This document shows positions 37,674 through 50,600 of a stretch of DNA of 64,000 nucleotides, piece by piece. The translations under genes and the position numbers were made by a program. Source of the DNA: Bipolaris cookei (lineage: Eukaryota; Ascomycota; Dothideomycetes; Pleosporales; Pleosporaceae); assembly GCA_002286855.1 (NCBI GenBank), contig NRSV01000086.1, positions 1 to 64,000 of the forward strand, in the 5' to 3' direction. Position 1 is the stretch's first letter; every line of letters starts with the position of its first letter. The notes below the pieces were generated by a model, which worked only from the letters and a program-made list of their open reading frames with translations, made no database searches and was not told the origin of the DNA.

Positions 37674-39357
37674 ATGGCAGCTGCTCCAGACCTCAAAGCC
37701 CTCGAGGCTAACGAGAAGGGCGAAGACATCTACACCAATGATGTCAACAGCTCTCAGGCTAGCACTCCAGGTGACCTCGATGAGTACCCAGATCCTGACG
37801 TAGGCAAGAGCGATGAAGAGCGCGCCAAACTCGTAAGAATAGCCTCTAACCCGCCTCTGGCCAAGACTGATCCGTAGCCTAGGACAAAGCACTCGTCTGG
37901 AAGATGGACAAGTGGCTGATTCCATGGCTGTCGCTCCTGTACCTGCTCTCCTTCTTGGACCGCACTAACATTGGAAATGCTCGTGCCGCCAATATCGAAC
38001 AGGACCTTAAGATGGGAGGTCGCGACTACAACCTCGCCTTGACAATCTTCTTCATTTCTTACGCCGGTTTCGAACCGCTCACCAACATCGCCATCAAGAA
38101 ATGGTCTCCTCGCGTCTTCTTTACCGTCATCATCCTTACGTGGGGTGCCATCATGACCCTGATGGGTGTTGTTCATAACAAAGCTGGTCTGCTGGCTGCC
38201 CGATTCTTCCTCGGTATCGCAGAAGCTGGACTGTTTCCCGGTGTCAACTACTACCTCTCGTAAGGCGGAGCCTTTGTTACAGACCAGACAATGAATTAAT
38301 CTTGACATAGGTGCTGGTACAAGCGCCAGGAGCTTGGTTTCCGTGCCGCTCTCTTCTTTTCGGCTGCTGCGCTTGCTGGTTCGTTTGGTGGCCTTCTCGC
38401 TGCCGCCATTACTGAAATGGATGGTATTGCCGGTTATGAGGGATGGCGATGGATCTGTGAGTTACTTTTCTCTGCTGAATTGCAAACCATCTAACCTGTG
38501 CAGTCATCATCGAGGGTCTTATGACTGTATTCGTCGGTGTTTTCTGCTGGTGGATGGTGTTTAACTTCCCAGACACTGCGAGTTTCCTCTCTCCCGATGA
38601 GAAGTTGCGAGCTATTCGTCGACTTAAGCTCGATGGACAAGCCCGGGCCAAGGTCGGTGGTATTGACCGCCGAGACGTCATTGCAGCTCTCAAGGACTGG
38701 AAGACATGGGGGTACTCCGTCATCTACATGGGCTGTCTCTGCCCGCTCTACTGCTTCTCCTTGTTCCTGCCCACGATTCTTCTTGGCATGGGTCACAAAG
38801 GTACCAAGGCCCAGCTCTTGTCTGTCCCACCTTACGCCGTTGCCGCAACCATGACCGTCATTATTGGATATGTTGCAGATAAGACCAAGAAGCGCGGCCT
38901 CTGCAACATGTTTGTATCGGCCATTGGATGCGTCGGTTTCGCCATGCTGCTCGGGACCACAAAACCAAATGTCCAGTACGCTGCAACTTTCCTCGGCGCC
39001 ATGGGTATCTACCCAACTGTCTCCAACACACTGACGTGGGCTTCCAATAATGTCGAGGGCTCGCTCAAGCGTGGTGTCATGGTCGGTGTTGTTGTCGGCT
39101 GGGGTAACATGAACGGTGTTGTATCTTCCAACATCTACGACCCCAAGGAGAAGCCACACTACCGTACTGGTCACGGTATTGTCCTTGGTTATATGGCCTT
39201 GTTCCTTTTCGGCGGAACTGTCTTCATGCACTTCGCATTGAAGCGTGAGAACAAGCTCAGGCTGGAGGGCAAGCGCGACCACTGGGTCGAGGGCAAGTCT
39301 GAGCAGGAGATTGCTGAGTTGGGCGACATGCGACCGGACTTTATCTACACCACCTAA
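37674..39357 (+). CDS. MFS transporter, anion:cation symporter (Dal5/allantoate permease) type
   Basis: Four exons, 37674-37832, 37883-38259, 38311-38456 and 38504-39357, give 511 aa. After an acidic cytoplasmic N-terminus there are about twelve membrane segments. Family marks are WLSLLYLLSFLDRTNIGNAR (TM1 and first loop), RFFLGIAEAGLFPGVNYYLS (TM4 motif), SPDEKLRAIRRLK in the central loop, and VGWGNMNGVVSSNIY late in the protein. These fit the fungal anion:cation symporter group, which takes up allantoate, nicotinate, pantothenate, biotin precursors or similar small acids with protons. The substrate cannot be read from the sequence. The nuclease gene upstream is on the same strand, but nothing shows they work together. 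Confidence 0.92.
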
Positions 39358-40752
39358 ATCGTTTTGAATATGTGTGGTTATAGTTCTTTTAGCGACCTGT
39401 CCTGTATGAGCGCCTTTGACATTGTTGAACGTACAAAGATACCCGCGATATTGGGTAGTCTACCTAGGATCCAATTCGCTCGAATGAAGAATGATAGTAT
39501 AGAAAGAGAAATTGTGTATATAATGGGAGTTCATTGTACAGGAATCAAAAGCAGTCGTACCTTGAACTATTGGTGAGCAGCTGTGGATATGTTATTGGTG
39601 ACTGTTACCCGGCCGAGAACTTGTGAAATGCAGAGCCGGTGGCGTCAATCTCACCCTTGATAGTGTCGGTGGCAAATCCATGAGTGCTGGTTGTACTTAT
39701 GAGAAGGGATGTGACATATGAGGTGAGTCACGGCCGCGGATGGATACCAACAAGGCAGTGGCGTCACTCAGGCTGAATGGGAAGGAACACCTCACAACAG
39801 ATGTCAGCAAGAGTATGGTACTACTCTATATACAATAACCCTATGTGGCCTAAGATCCCCACTTGCCCCAGAATATCCACTTCCTTCGCATGATCTGCAC
39901 CTTTAGCTTTGGCCTATCCAGACCGCGCCTCGGGATTGCAAACCCATCTTGACAGTGATCATCAAAACACTTCACCGAGATGTTCACTGCTTATTATTAG
40001 TAGGAAGCGCGAAGAAGGACTTGTCGCTTTGCTATTGATCCCCGGAAATTTAAAATCCAGATTGAGGGTAGGGCATGCCATATAGGATACTAGTACCAAA
40101 GTCAATGTACACAAAATGGGGCCTCTATTCGCACTTACTCCGAACGCCAGGTTTACATTAGTAAAACGCCATACTTGGAAACTTTCCGTTCTAGTGACCC
40201 AGTCTCCGCTATTCACATCACGTCCATATGCAGACTTCTCATTCCACTCTAACCCATCAGACCGCCCCCTCCGCCCGGTCCCAAACCCCCTTTCCGCTCC
40301 TCCCTCTGCTTCATATCCTCCATCAACGTCCTTATATCATGGATGAGCTTGCCAGCTAGATACGCCCAGTCACATTCCTTGTCTCTCGAATGCCTGGAGG
40401 AAGCGCTTCGTGAGTATTGGTACCTGCACGTCGAGGGCTGTTGGAGCCGGTAGTACAGGAAAGTGGTGAAGTGCTATGTCTGTGTGTGTGGGAGGGGGAT
40501 GGGACGTGGTTGGTGGATTGAACATGTATTGCATGTGGTTTTTTTTTAGCAAAACACGTAGTGGATATGTGAGGGATAAGGTGTGTTGCCCTGATTTTTT
40601 GTAGAGATGAAACGATGCGGTATTCGTATTTGTATTGATGAAGGAACGACAAACGATCATGACACTTCAATTTCGTTCGCCATGTCCAAGTCATTTGGTT
40701 GATGTTGTATGAGCAATCACATTAATAGAGCATCCGCACACAGGTACTCCAT
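39358..40752. other. Intergenic between convergent MFS and SDR genes
   Basis: Both flanking genes end here, so the stretch holds two 3' flanks. Only short frames without protein character are present. Confidence 0.5.
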
Positions 40753-41752
40753 CTACGTAAAAATAATACCTCCATCAATAACAATCGTCTGGCCCGTCAT
40801 ATAATCGCTATCTTTGCTACACAAAAAACTCACCGTACTACTAACATCCTCCGGTACACTCGTTCTGCCCAGCGCGATCAAGTCTTGTGTGTACTTTTTG
40901 ATCGTCTCGCCTTTCTTTGCCCCAATCAGTTCGCCCAGTTTCTCGTCAATCAGTTCCCACATGGCCGTACCGACAATACCAGGTGCGTACGCATTGACAG
41001 TGATTTTGTGCTGTGCCATTTCCATGGCGAAAGCCTGAGTGAGTCCGCGGACGGCATATTTGGAGGCGCTGTAGTGGGAGAGTAATGGAAAGGGCCTGAA
41101 TGCTACGATGGAGGCTGCGCCGAGGATCTTGCCTCCGGTTCCCTGCGAGATCATCTGCTTGGCGGCAGTTGAGTAGCAGTTGTATACGCCGTAGACTGCG
41201 GTTTGTTAAAATGAAGTTGATCATAGGCCTTGCCAAGACGTACCATTTAATTCGAACATGCGTTTGAAGTCCTGTTCTGTCAGGTCAAGCAGGCCTTTGA
41301 CCTGAGCAATTCCGGCATTTGCTACCATTGTGTTGAGCGGTCCTAACTCGAACACTGATGCTTGCACTAATGACTGAACCTCACTCAAGTTTGATATATC
41401 GGCAGTGTGTGCTATGGACTTGCGGCCTATATCCCGAATCTCTTTGGCGACCTGTTCGGCCTCGGACTTGTTGGCTGAAATGTCATTGATGCAGACATCG
41501 TATCCGTCATTTGCTAATCTTAGGGCAATGGCTTTGCCGCTGTTGAGGGTGAGCTAGCTTTAATGCATTTCATGGAAAAATTGGATAGTCTCACATTCCA
41601 CGTGCAGAACCTGTGACAATAGCCGTTCTTTTGTCGCTAGACGTGATAGTATAGTTCCGTGCCCATTGAGGGGCTTGACTTGCTAGCCGCGGAGGAGCCG
41701 TAGCTCTTAGCGAGGCATGCCAGAGTGTTCCTGCTGGGAGCCGAATGGACAT
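40753..41752 (-). CDS. Short-chain dehydrogenase/reductase, acetoin/diacetyl reductase-like
   Basis: Three exons, 41752-41595, 41539-41244 and 41195-40753, give 298 aa. The N-terminal 40 residues are rich in Arg, Ala and Ser with few acidic residues (MSIRLPAGTLWHASLRATAP), which looks like a mitochondrial presequence. The classical SDR fold follows: TGSARGIGKAIA (cofactor glycine motif split across the first intron), VANAG, catalytic Ser180 in GAASIVAF, Tyr193 and Lys197 in YSASK, and the C-terminal FLCSKDSDYMTGQTIVIDGG. The pattern is closest, from memory, to meso-2,3-butanediol dehydrogenase/diacetyl reductases. Other alcohol or keto-acyl substrates are possible. It is divergent from ASK1 across 519 bp. 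Confidence 0.9.
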
Positions 41753-42271
41753 GACAAGTATCTGGTATTGTGGGAAGTGTGGATAGGTGAGTAGTACTTA
41801 AAAAGACGGAACGGGTGCAAGATCAATCGGAGAGCGGAAGAGATGTTCAGGGTAGTAGACCAAGTTTTATTTAATGTACGTCGTGTACTACTCTTCTCCA
41901 CACATACAATACGGGAATGCTCATGTTGATTACCCGGATATGCGGAGCATGGGCGCCGCACGCATCACCCCTCTTGCAGCGTCCTAACACCTGCGTGAGG
42001 GGAAACAAGTGTGTCTCATCCGGGAATGACGTGTACGAAAATACCGTAGGAAGATCACGGGTTCAGTGGCATGGCTAATTATCTTGGTTAGGGTGCTGAA
42101 GCTAGCGGCAGGGCGAGGGGTACGTACAAGTATGGTGTTGAGAGAAGGCAGAGGTGCGGGGAACTTCGGGGGTGCCAAGCCATCAAGCTCCTACTCAGTC
42201 TTTGTTGCTGAGAGCGAGTGGTAGCGATAACAATAGCATACGACGGACAGCGCCCAAGGCACAACTACACC
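41753..42271. promoter_or_regulatory. Divergent promoter between SDR and ASK1
   Basis: 519 bp separate the two starts. A minus-strand 64-codon frame here is not convincing. No clear TATA box was seen. Confidence 0.45.
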
Positions 42272-43624
42272 ATGTCGCGTCAAAGTATGGCACCACAGCG
42301 CAACCTATCGCTCACGGAGGAATTGGAAAAGTTGGAGCAGTCCATCACACTGACGCTGCAAGGTAAACAAAGCCTCATGTACCCCACCAACGCGACTGAC
42401 GGAAGCAGAAATCGACCAGAACTTCAGTCGCGCGCATCGCATCGTCACCACGGGTATTTTGCCTATAGTCGAGCAGTATGGGAAACATTCGGAAGCCGTG
42501 TGGGAAGGGTCCAAATTCTGGAAGCAGTTCTTCGAGGCCAGCGCCAATGTTTCGCTTTCTGGATACGAAGCACCGGATCAGGACGAGTCCGTTGTACATG
42601 ACGAGGAGACAGAGCAATCCCAAACTTATGAGGAAGAGACTGTTGAGGAAGATGATGAGACTATGACAGGGGCGACAACCACACCACCACGACCACGGTC
42701 TGCCCAAGAAGAGGAGCCTGAATCGACTATCGGGTTTGACTCGCCCTCGCTCGGTCACAGCACTCCACGTGCGCCCCAGTCGAATAAGAAAATCATGCAG
42801 ATGGAAGGAGACATAAGCGATGGCGAGGAAGAGCCGCAATTTGCTGCCATGTCCTCGTCCTACGAGGCGCTCAGGGCAGAGTTCCAGCCCAACCTGGGCG
42901 ACACCAAGACACCCAAGTTGGAGCCAGTCACTCCCGGCAAGGGCCAAACGCTGCCAGATATGAGCGGTTTCAACTCTTCGCCCTTCATACAGCCAACAGC
43001 CACGAAACAACAGTCATACATCAACCAGGATCCATTGCTGCACCGCGTTCTTGACAAGACGTACCGTGTGCAGGCGACGCCCATTATCAGCCCACGAAAA
43101 TACAAGCCTACTGGCGCATTCACGCCTCGTGCTGCGCAGCGTGGTGCGCCCACGCCTCGGAGTGTTACCTCGAAGCTGCCAGCTTGGACCGAAGACTCTT
43201 CGCCGCCCTCGTCTCCTGCTCCGCAACTGCGCGCGGACATTTTCTCGCCTATGAAGACACCACGAACCCCCGGTGTGAGCGTGCAGACACCTGCAAAGGG
43301 CAAACATCCAATGAGCATCCAGCGGACGGGTGGGGCAGTCTTTGATGACAGCGACGAGGAAGATGAGATTGAAATCTTTAGCCCTCCGAAAACAATTCAG
43401 TTCCATATCCCGCATAGCAAGCTTCTGCAAACGCCCGGTAAGTCTCGGCATATGATTACTTCCGACACAAAACTGACAAGTTCACAGCCCGAGAGGCTAG
43501 CAAGCGCATTGTAGACGACCTGTTGATGACTGCTGGAGGAGATATAACAGAAACCACTGAAGGCATGGACGAGGACAGTCCGAGTGTGGTGCGAAGGCAG
43601 GTAGATTTTGATGACAGTTTCTAG
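42272..43624 (+). CDS. ASK1: DASH/Dam1 complex subunit Ask1
   Basis: Three exons, 42272-42362, 42409-43437 and 43488-43624, give 418 aa. The conserved Ask1 domain is at the N-terminus (about 10-75): LSLTEELEKLEQSITLTLQE, IDQNFSRAHRIVTTGILPIV and GKHSEAVWEGSKFWKQFFEA. The rest is disordered and rich in Pro, Thr and Ser, with many TP/SP motifs (TPRTPGVSVQTP, FTPRAAQRGAPTPRS) that fit the known Cdk1 regulation of Ask1. The DASH ring couples kinetochores to microtubule plus ends. The last exon ends QVDFDDSF. ASK1 lies 29 kb from SPC24, so the kinetochore genes are not adjacent. Confidence 0.94.
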
Positions 43625-43932
43625 AAGAAAAGCAAACTGCAAACTACCAAATCCAGCTGTATGTTGCGCATAGAGAGCAATATACCCCACAGTACTTACA
43701 TAGTTGGTCCATCAAAGTACCACTACTGTACTAGAACAAAGTCCCGGCCATGGTCCCCAGATGTCTTGCATGTGATGATCCACAGTGTAGGGCGAGCTAG
43801 CACGAAGCGGGGGTTAGCGGCGGCAACACCATGCAGTAGCTCCGTCGTCATTCCATCACAATTGCCAGGCACCCGGCTAAACACACGAGAACACGACCGA
43901 CCCCCAGTTCCTTTGCTCACCAAGCCCCTGCA
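43625..43932. other. Short intergenic between ASK1 and LSB6
   Basis: 308 bp between two same-strand genes. It must hold the ASK1 3' flank and the LSB6 promoter. Nothing else was seen. Confidence 0.5.
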
Positions 43933-46278
43933 ATGCCAAAGCCGAAGCGGCCGCCAACATCGGGCTATGCCCGGATAGCCCAAGCTGAAGAAGAGGAGGA
44001 CTCTGGGAGCGACTTCGAGGGTGACCACCACCAAAGCTCCCTGTCCAACACGCACTTTGCCCCTATACAGCCACAGCGCAGTTCGGGCATGCGCATGAAC
44101 GGTTCAGGGTCAAGCTCACCAAACTTCAAGAAGACGTCCTCTGGACGAAGGCAGCGTGCCAACTCGGGAGTCGACATCAAGGCCATCAACGCCAGATTCG
44201 AGCGATGGGCTGATGAAATCGCGCAAAAGTTCAAGATCAAGAAGGGGAGTGACTCGGCAGAGGATGAGCCCCTCGAGATACATCACTCTGTTTTCCAGGC
44301 TCCAGACTGGGTACGACCGGCAACGGCCGAGTCCCTGACGTTCGACTACGACGTACCATCCGACCGTATGACCAAGCTCGAATTCGATGATATTGTAGAA
44401 AGCGTCAGGACAGCAATTGACATGAATATGCATCCAAAGCTCATTACACAGGGCAGCTCAGGCAGCTACTTTGCGCGAAATCCCCAGGGAAAAGTGGTGG
44501 GTGTTTTCAAGCCAAAGGACGAGGAGCCTTACGCGTCACGGAACCCGAAATGGACAAAGTGGATACACCGGAACCTGTTTCCCTTCTTCTTTGGCCGCGC
44601 CTGTCTCATTCCCAATCTCAGCTACATTTCCGAAGCTGCCGCGTACGTCCTCGATACCCAACTGCGCACCAATCTCGTGCCCTACACTGATGTCGTCGGC
44701 CTCTCTTCCAAGTCTTTTCACTACGATTTTTGGGACAGAAGAGCATACTACAGGAAGCAGAAACCATTCCCTGAGAAGCTTGGTAGTTTTCAGGTGTTTT
44801 TGAAGGGGTTCAAGGATGCGAACATCTTCCTCAAAGAGCACCCCTGGCCTGACCAGCACAACACGGGATACAGTGGAGATAGAGCTGCGCGGAAGAAGAA
44901 GCGAAGATGGGCAGAGGACTGTCGACCAAGTGGTATCCAGTCCGACGGTGAGGATGAAGAAGAACAAGCCGGCATGATGGGCGAGCACAATCAACGAAGG
45001 GGCTTTTGGACACCTGCGCTACAACAATCCTTTAGAGAGCAGCTCGAGAAGCTGGTCATACTGGATTATATTATGCGAAATACAGACAGAGGACTGGACA
45101 ACTGGATGATCAAGATCGATCAAAAGACACAGCAAGCCACGATTGTTGCCGAGCCGCCCAAACTAGATGAAGACGTGGATGTTCAGGACCACCAACCGAG
45201 TGACTATACAAGACATTCAATGGAGGCAGCGGACCCGTACGGACGACGGGAGCCCATGAGTGCAGCCAATCGATCAAACACTCTCAGACAGAGCGGGCCA
45301 ATGCCTACAGTCACGATTGGTGCTATTGACAACAGCTTGTCCTGGCCCTGGAAGCACCCCGACGCAGTAAGTAAATGTCTTTGATTGTTTGACTATACAT
45401 GCAATGAACTGATACAATCACAGTGGCGCAGCTATCCCTTTGGTTGGCTCTTCCTCCCCGTCTCACTCATTGGACAGCCCTTCTCCGAAGCCACCCGCCG
45501 TCACTTTCTTCCTCTCCTCACGTCGAAGCAATGGTGGAGCGACACGCAGGCAGCTCTCCGAAAATGTTTCTCGCAAGACGCTGACTTCAAGGAGCGCATG
45601 TATGCCAAACAAATTGCAGTCATGAAAGGACAAGCCTGGAATGTGGTGGAGACACTGAAGACGCCCGACCTGGGCCCTCTTGAGCTTACAAGGAGAGCTC
45701 GCGTATGTGTGTGGGATGACATAGTGGAGATACCGATTGCTGTTCCACTGAGGGCGCCGTCGGCAGAGATGAGAAGACGGCAGTCAGGCAGACCTCCAAG
45801 GCTAGAAGAGGAGCACGAAGAAATGGACATTACAGCTGTTTCGACACCGCTGCAGAAGCCGCAGCAGGATCTTGTCATGAGTTCGCCTCCTCTGGAAACG
45901 GCACTCGAGAACCGTTTCAACCTCGCACGCGGTGCTTCATTGCTCGACGTACGCCAGACTGATGGCCGTCCTAAATCGCCAGCAACTATAAACGACGTGT
46001 ATACAGGCTCACGGGCCTCCGACAGGCATACAAATGGTCGACCAGCGACGCAGTCGCGCATGAGTTACGAACCGCCTCGTCGGCATGTGCGCGACAACCA
46101 CCACCATCATAGGCGACTCTCGCTGACGCATGGAAGAGAGGTTGACGAGTATGGGTTCGACGACGACGGTGATCTTGGTTATGCTGCGAACGAAGACATG
46201 GAGGGAAACCAGAAAAAGGTGATTGTAGAACGGCTAGAGATGGTAAAGGGCAAGAATCCGGTATTTACTTGGTGCTGA
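43933..46278 (+). CDS. LSB6: Type II phosphatidylinositol 4-kinase (Lsb6)
   Basis: Two exons, 43933-45366 and 45424-46278, give 762 aa. The kinase core starts near residue 170 with ITQGSSGSYFAR (nucleotide-binding loop) and VVGVFKPKDEEPYAS (ATP lysine region), continues through NLSYISEAAAYVLDTQL, and has the catalytic segment DYIMRNTDRGLDNWMIKI near 380 and the metal-binding AIDNSLSWPWKHPD near 465. These are hallmarks of type II PI 4-kinases, which make PI4P on endosomes and vacuoles. An insert of about 90 residues with basic and acidic runs lies between the two halves of the kinase. The C-terminal about 190 residues are disordered with a His cluster. The intron falls just after HPDA and keeps phase 0. 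Confidence 0.95.
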
Positions 46279-47610
46279 GGGGACTTTTGACTGGACACTG
46301 GCATAGCGGCATGTGTCGTACGAAAGGAATGATTATTTTTCATGGCAGGCGTGTGAAGGGTTGTTATGGCACTAAGCATGGGCATGGGCATATTCCGTGG
46401 AGCTGCATGGGTGGCGTTTTGTTGCATGTTCAGGTTAGGTAGCAACATGGCAGTCATCCTAGAAGGGTTGCACCGCGTACCTTGACCCCACGTCGGGCGG
46501 TCATGTGCGTGGTACATGTTACGATGTCAATCATCAATTATGACTCGGACTACATACCTTGATCTGTTCGAGGCAGTGCTCGCGCAACAAGAATATTTGA
46601 CGGCCCTTTCTCGGCGTCATCCCCGCACACGTTTGTAGGCCATGTGATGGTGGTGGGCACAGAAGACCTAGTCCATAAATATGGGATTGTTGAACACGCG
46701 TCGGAAATGACCGGCAGCGATTAGTGCACGCTGGTGGATGTCGACTGATGTTGAACGTGTAATCAAATTGCAAGGAGAGAGAGTTGTGAAGGCCAAGAAT
46801 CGGCACAAGCAGTGGCTTTCCAGCAGACGACTGTGTAGGTACGCACTCTACTACTGTGTAGACACTCTAGGAAAACATGTTCCTTGGACGCGCCAAGCAT
46901 GTCGCCATGGCTTCAAATCTAGATGCGGTAGGTAATAGATGGCGTAAGAGCAGCTCAGCTAGGCAATTCGATGGCCTGCATTGAGCCAGGTCCGATGTCA
47001 TCGCTATCGCGCTGCGAACGCATGCACGGTCTCGTTTCAGGCTTTGGCGTCGTCGTACACACACACACACGTACACGAGCGGAAGAATCGATGGGTCATC
47101 TGACATATCCATCCACACTCGCGCTAGGCCTCTTCTGGCCACACCTCAATCCACCCCCAACAGGCGACCATGAAAGGCAACAGCTCTCGACCCTGCGTGC
47201 ATCATTCAAAGAAGCAGTTTTTCGTATGACCCCCAGGCACTACACTGATTGATGCCAACCGCGACATTACAAGAGCTCAGCCGCCCAAACTACGGCCGCT
47301 TAACTTCAGCCATCGCAGAATCACTGCACAGCTGGAGTAGTCAGCATCACGCGACCTGTTGCAGATAGGGGTGCTTTACGGTGGGGCTTTGATGAAAGAA
47401 GAGAAGTGAAGGCGTCTGCGTGTTTAAGAGACGGATAAAGGGTTGACAAACAACCTTTCCGACGTGTTGTGGCGGACGTTTACTAGGCCTTGGCATCAGA
47501 TGCGCTGAGCCGTTGAGTATCACGGCGTCGTGGGAAGAGCTGGGAGACTCACACGTGAAGTCAACAGGTAAAAGATAGAAACAGACGTCAGGCTTCGGAA
47601 AATAGACACA
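46279..47610. other. Intergenic, no gene recognised
   Basis: 1.3 kb between LSB6 and the Rad5-like gene. It contains a short CA-repeat (about 47055-47072) and no convincing coding frame. A TTCAAATCTAG near 46911 recalls a tRNA T-loop, but no acceptor-stem pairing was found. Confidence 0.45.
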
Positions 47611-50600
47611 ATGAATCCAGCTCTATTACTTGACCCCACGGGGCGACGGAGAACAGGTACGTCTCGTCAGTTTCCTCAGTCTACTTTTCGATACCTCTTC
47701 ATCACACTTGGTATTCGTTGCAACTCAATCGGCTTTGGAAATTCAAATATTTTGAAATGTCAGACTCAAACTATGACATGGAAGCATCGGGCACAGGTGC
47801 GGACATGGTAGACGACGCGTATCCGGATGCGACGTCATTCGCTTCATTTCTCGCGTCTGGATCTGACGAACCTCTGTTTGACACACCACAACCAGCTAGT
47901 GATGATCTGGACTACTGCAATCCTGAGCTGCTAGATTCCCTCATGTTCACTCACTCAGAGCTAACAACGCACGTGCCAGGCGAGACCACAACTCACCATA
48001 ACAACAGCCACGGAGCGCCTGTACCTCAGATAGCTCAGTTCGATCCTCGAACACTACTCAACCCCAAGTCTGCAAATCCAAAGCGCCCAGCATCCTCTGG
48101 TGGAGACGCTGATCGCGGCCGCATCGAACCCAGCAACATTGGCCAGGTCTCACTTGTCGAGCGTTTGCACAACATTCAAGAGCGCACAGAATCGCCTGCA
48201 AAGCGGTTCAAAACTGGAGAAGTACAAACGAACACTCCACATCGAACGAACTTTAGCGGTGGAAGCGCCCTTGATCTTCGGTACCAACAGAGCTCTCCTA
48301 TAGCATCTCCACCGCAGCAAAAGCCATCCATTGATTTAACCATGAGTGAGTACAATACTTCGTGAACAGGAAAACATAGCTAACAGATACCAGGCGATGA
48401 TGAGGACGAAGTCCAGATAATTCAAGATAATAGCAATGATGAAGTCTGCATTGGGAAGCTCAAGCACACTTATATTCAAGCACATCTCGTTCCTTTCCCA
48501 GACCCCAAAAAGTTTGTCGGAAACCACGGCGGTCAGAGCCGAATCAAAGTCGCTTTTCGCAGAGCTGGTAACAAGGGCAATCAGATCATCATGGTCCTTG
48601 ATGGCATGGGCAGAGAGTTTGGTAGGGTCGACATGAAGACGGCACAGGGACTTACTCCTCTTATTGATAGCGCGAATGCAAGCGGTCTCAAGTGGATGGC
48701 CTGGACAGAGCCGCGTCGCAAGCTTCCAAACGAAGGACCACCAGGCAGCAGCACTTCGGCTCTTATTACCATGACTCTGCAACTCTACTGCCCCCGCAAA
48801 AATGCAGATAATATTGGCAAATTTCTTAAGGGCAAGAACCTCATCCTCGAGCGTCCCGTTTTCGAGCTCGCGCGCCATGATTACTACAATCCACAAACAA
48901 AAGAAGGGTTCCAGAAGAGTCAAGTTTCACAGCCTGGTTTCGAAGCGCCTGTATCGTATGCGGCTATGAACAACTATGTGGTCCGTAGCGTCGACGAGAT
49001 TCGCCAGGAAGTGGACGACGTCTTTGACACAGTCGTTTCCAGCTCTGAAGCGGTACCGACGCGGAACCCATCACCACTCATCAAGACCGAGTTGTACCCA
49101 CACCAAAAACAAGCGCTTTACTTCATGGTCGATCATGAAAAGGATCATTCTTCCGAAGAATTTGATCAGCGTAGGGATCCGATGTGGACGACCAAGACTC
49201 GTGATAATGGCCGGATATCATACGTACATATTATCACTGGCGAAGAGAGAGCTAAGAAGCCAGCTCCAAGCCTGGGAGGTATACTAGCCGATGAGATGGG
49301 ACTCGGAAAGACACTCAGTATCCTGTCTCTCATCTGTGACGAGGCCTCCATCACTGCCGCTCAAGCATTCAGCCAAAAGCAACCGCCTCCTCGCCCCCTT
49401 CCCGCCATGATACAGCCTACCATCAACACTCGAGCAACGCTTCTTGTATGTCCCCTCAGTACGATGACTAACTGGAAGGAGCAGATCAAGGAGCATTTTC
49501 CCGAAGGCAATGGTGCATTGAAGTGGACGCGATACCATGGAGCCGAGAGATTTTCCATGACCCCCGAGAAGCTAGCAGACTACGACATCGTCCTGACTAC
49601 GTACCATATCATCGCCAAGGACATCATGGACAAGAAGCGTGCACTTCCTTATCTCAACTGGTTCCGCATTGTCCTTGATGAAGCTCATACGATTCGTAAC
49701 CCAACAAACCAGTCAAAGGCCGCTTGTAATATGATGGGACAGCGGCGATGGGCTGTTACGGGTACACCAGTTCAGAACCGACTTGAGGATCTTGGCGCAC
49801 TCTTTAACTTCATCAAGCTGAGGCCATTTGATACTACTACAGGCTTCAATACGTATATACTGAACCCCTTCAAAAGTGCGGATCCCAATGTGGTAAAGCG
49901 ACTGCAGCTACTTGTTAGCACCGTGACCATTCGCCGCACAAAAGAGATCATCAAGGAAGAGGTGCCGAGGAAGCTTGATTATGTCGTCAGGCTGCAGTTT
50001 TCTAAGGAGGAGAAGCAGTTGCATGATTGGTTTGAAAAGGATACGCAGCGCAAGGTTCTTGCTGTTACCCAGGGCGACAAGATGGGCGGAAAGTCTTATG
50101 CGCGCATTCTCACAGCCATTCTCAACCTTCGCCTCATTTGCGCACATGGCCGCGACTTGCTTAGTGAAGAGGCCCTGAAGACTACAGATGGCATGACATA
50201 TGACCAACCTATGGAAATTGAAGATGACGGTCAGGAAACGCCCCAGCTCACGCGCCAACAAGCATACGAGATGCTCAACCTTCTTGAATCTACAAACGCA
50301 GCCGACTGCCATTACTGCCCAGGCAAGAAATCGATATTAGACGCTGACCCCGACGATGAGGACGAAGAAGGAAATATTCATGACATCATCGGCTACATGA
50401 CCACCTGCTACCATCTTGTCTGCCTCCGCCATCTCAAGAAGTTACGGGAACAGTGGAAGAGCCTCGTTCAACCCGACGGCTCTGTCTGCTGCCACATCTG
50501 CGACGACATCAACCGGCCTGCTGCCCTGGAACTCAAGCGTGCGGATTTCTACTCCTACCTCGAAGAGCAAGACCGTATCCGCAAAGACCCCAAGTTGGCC

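Noticed and set aside
46860..46950. tRNA-like TTCAAATC element
   Set aside because: No acceptor, D or anticodon stem pairing could be drawn.
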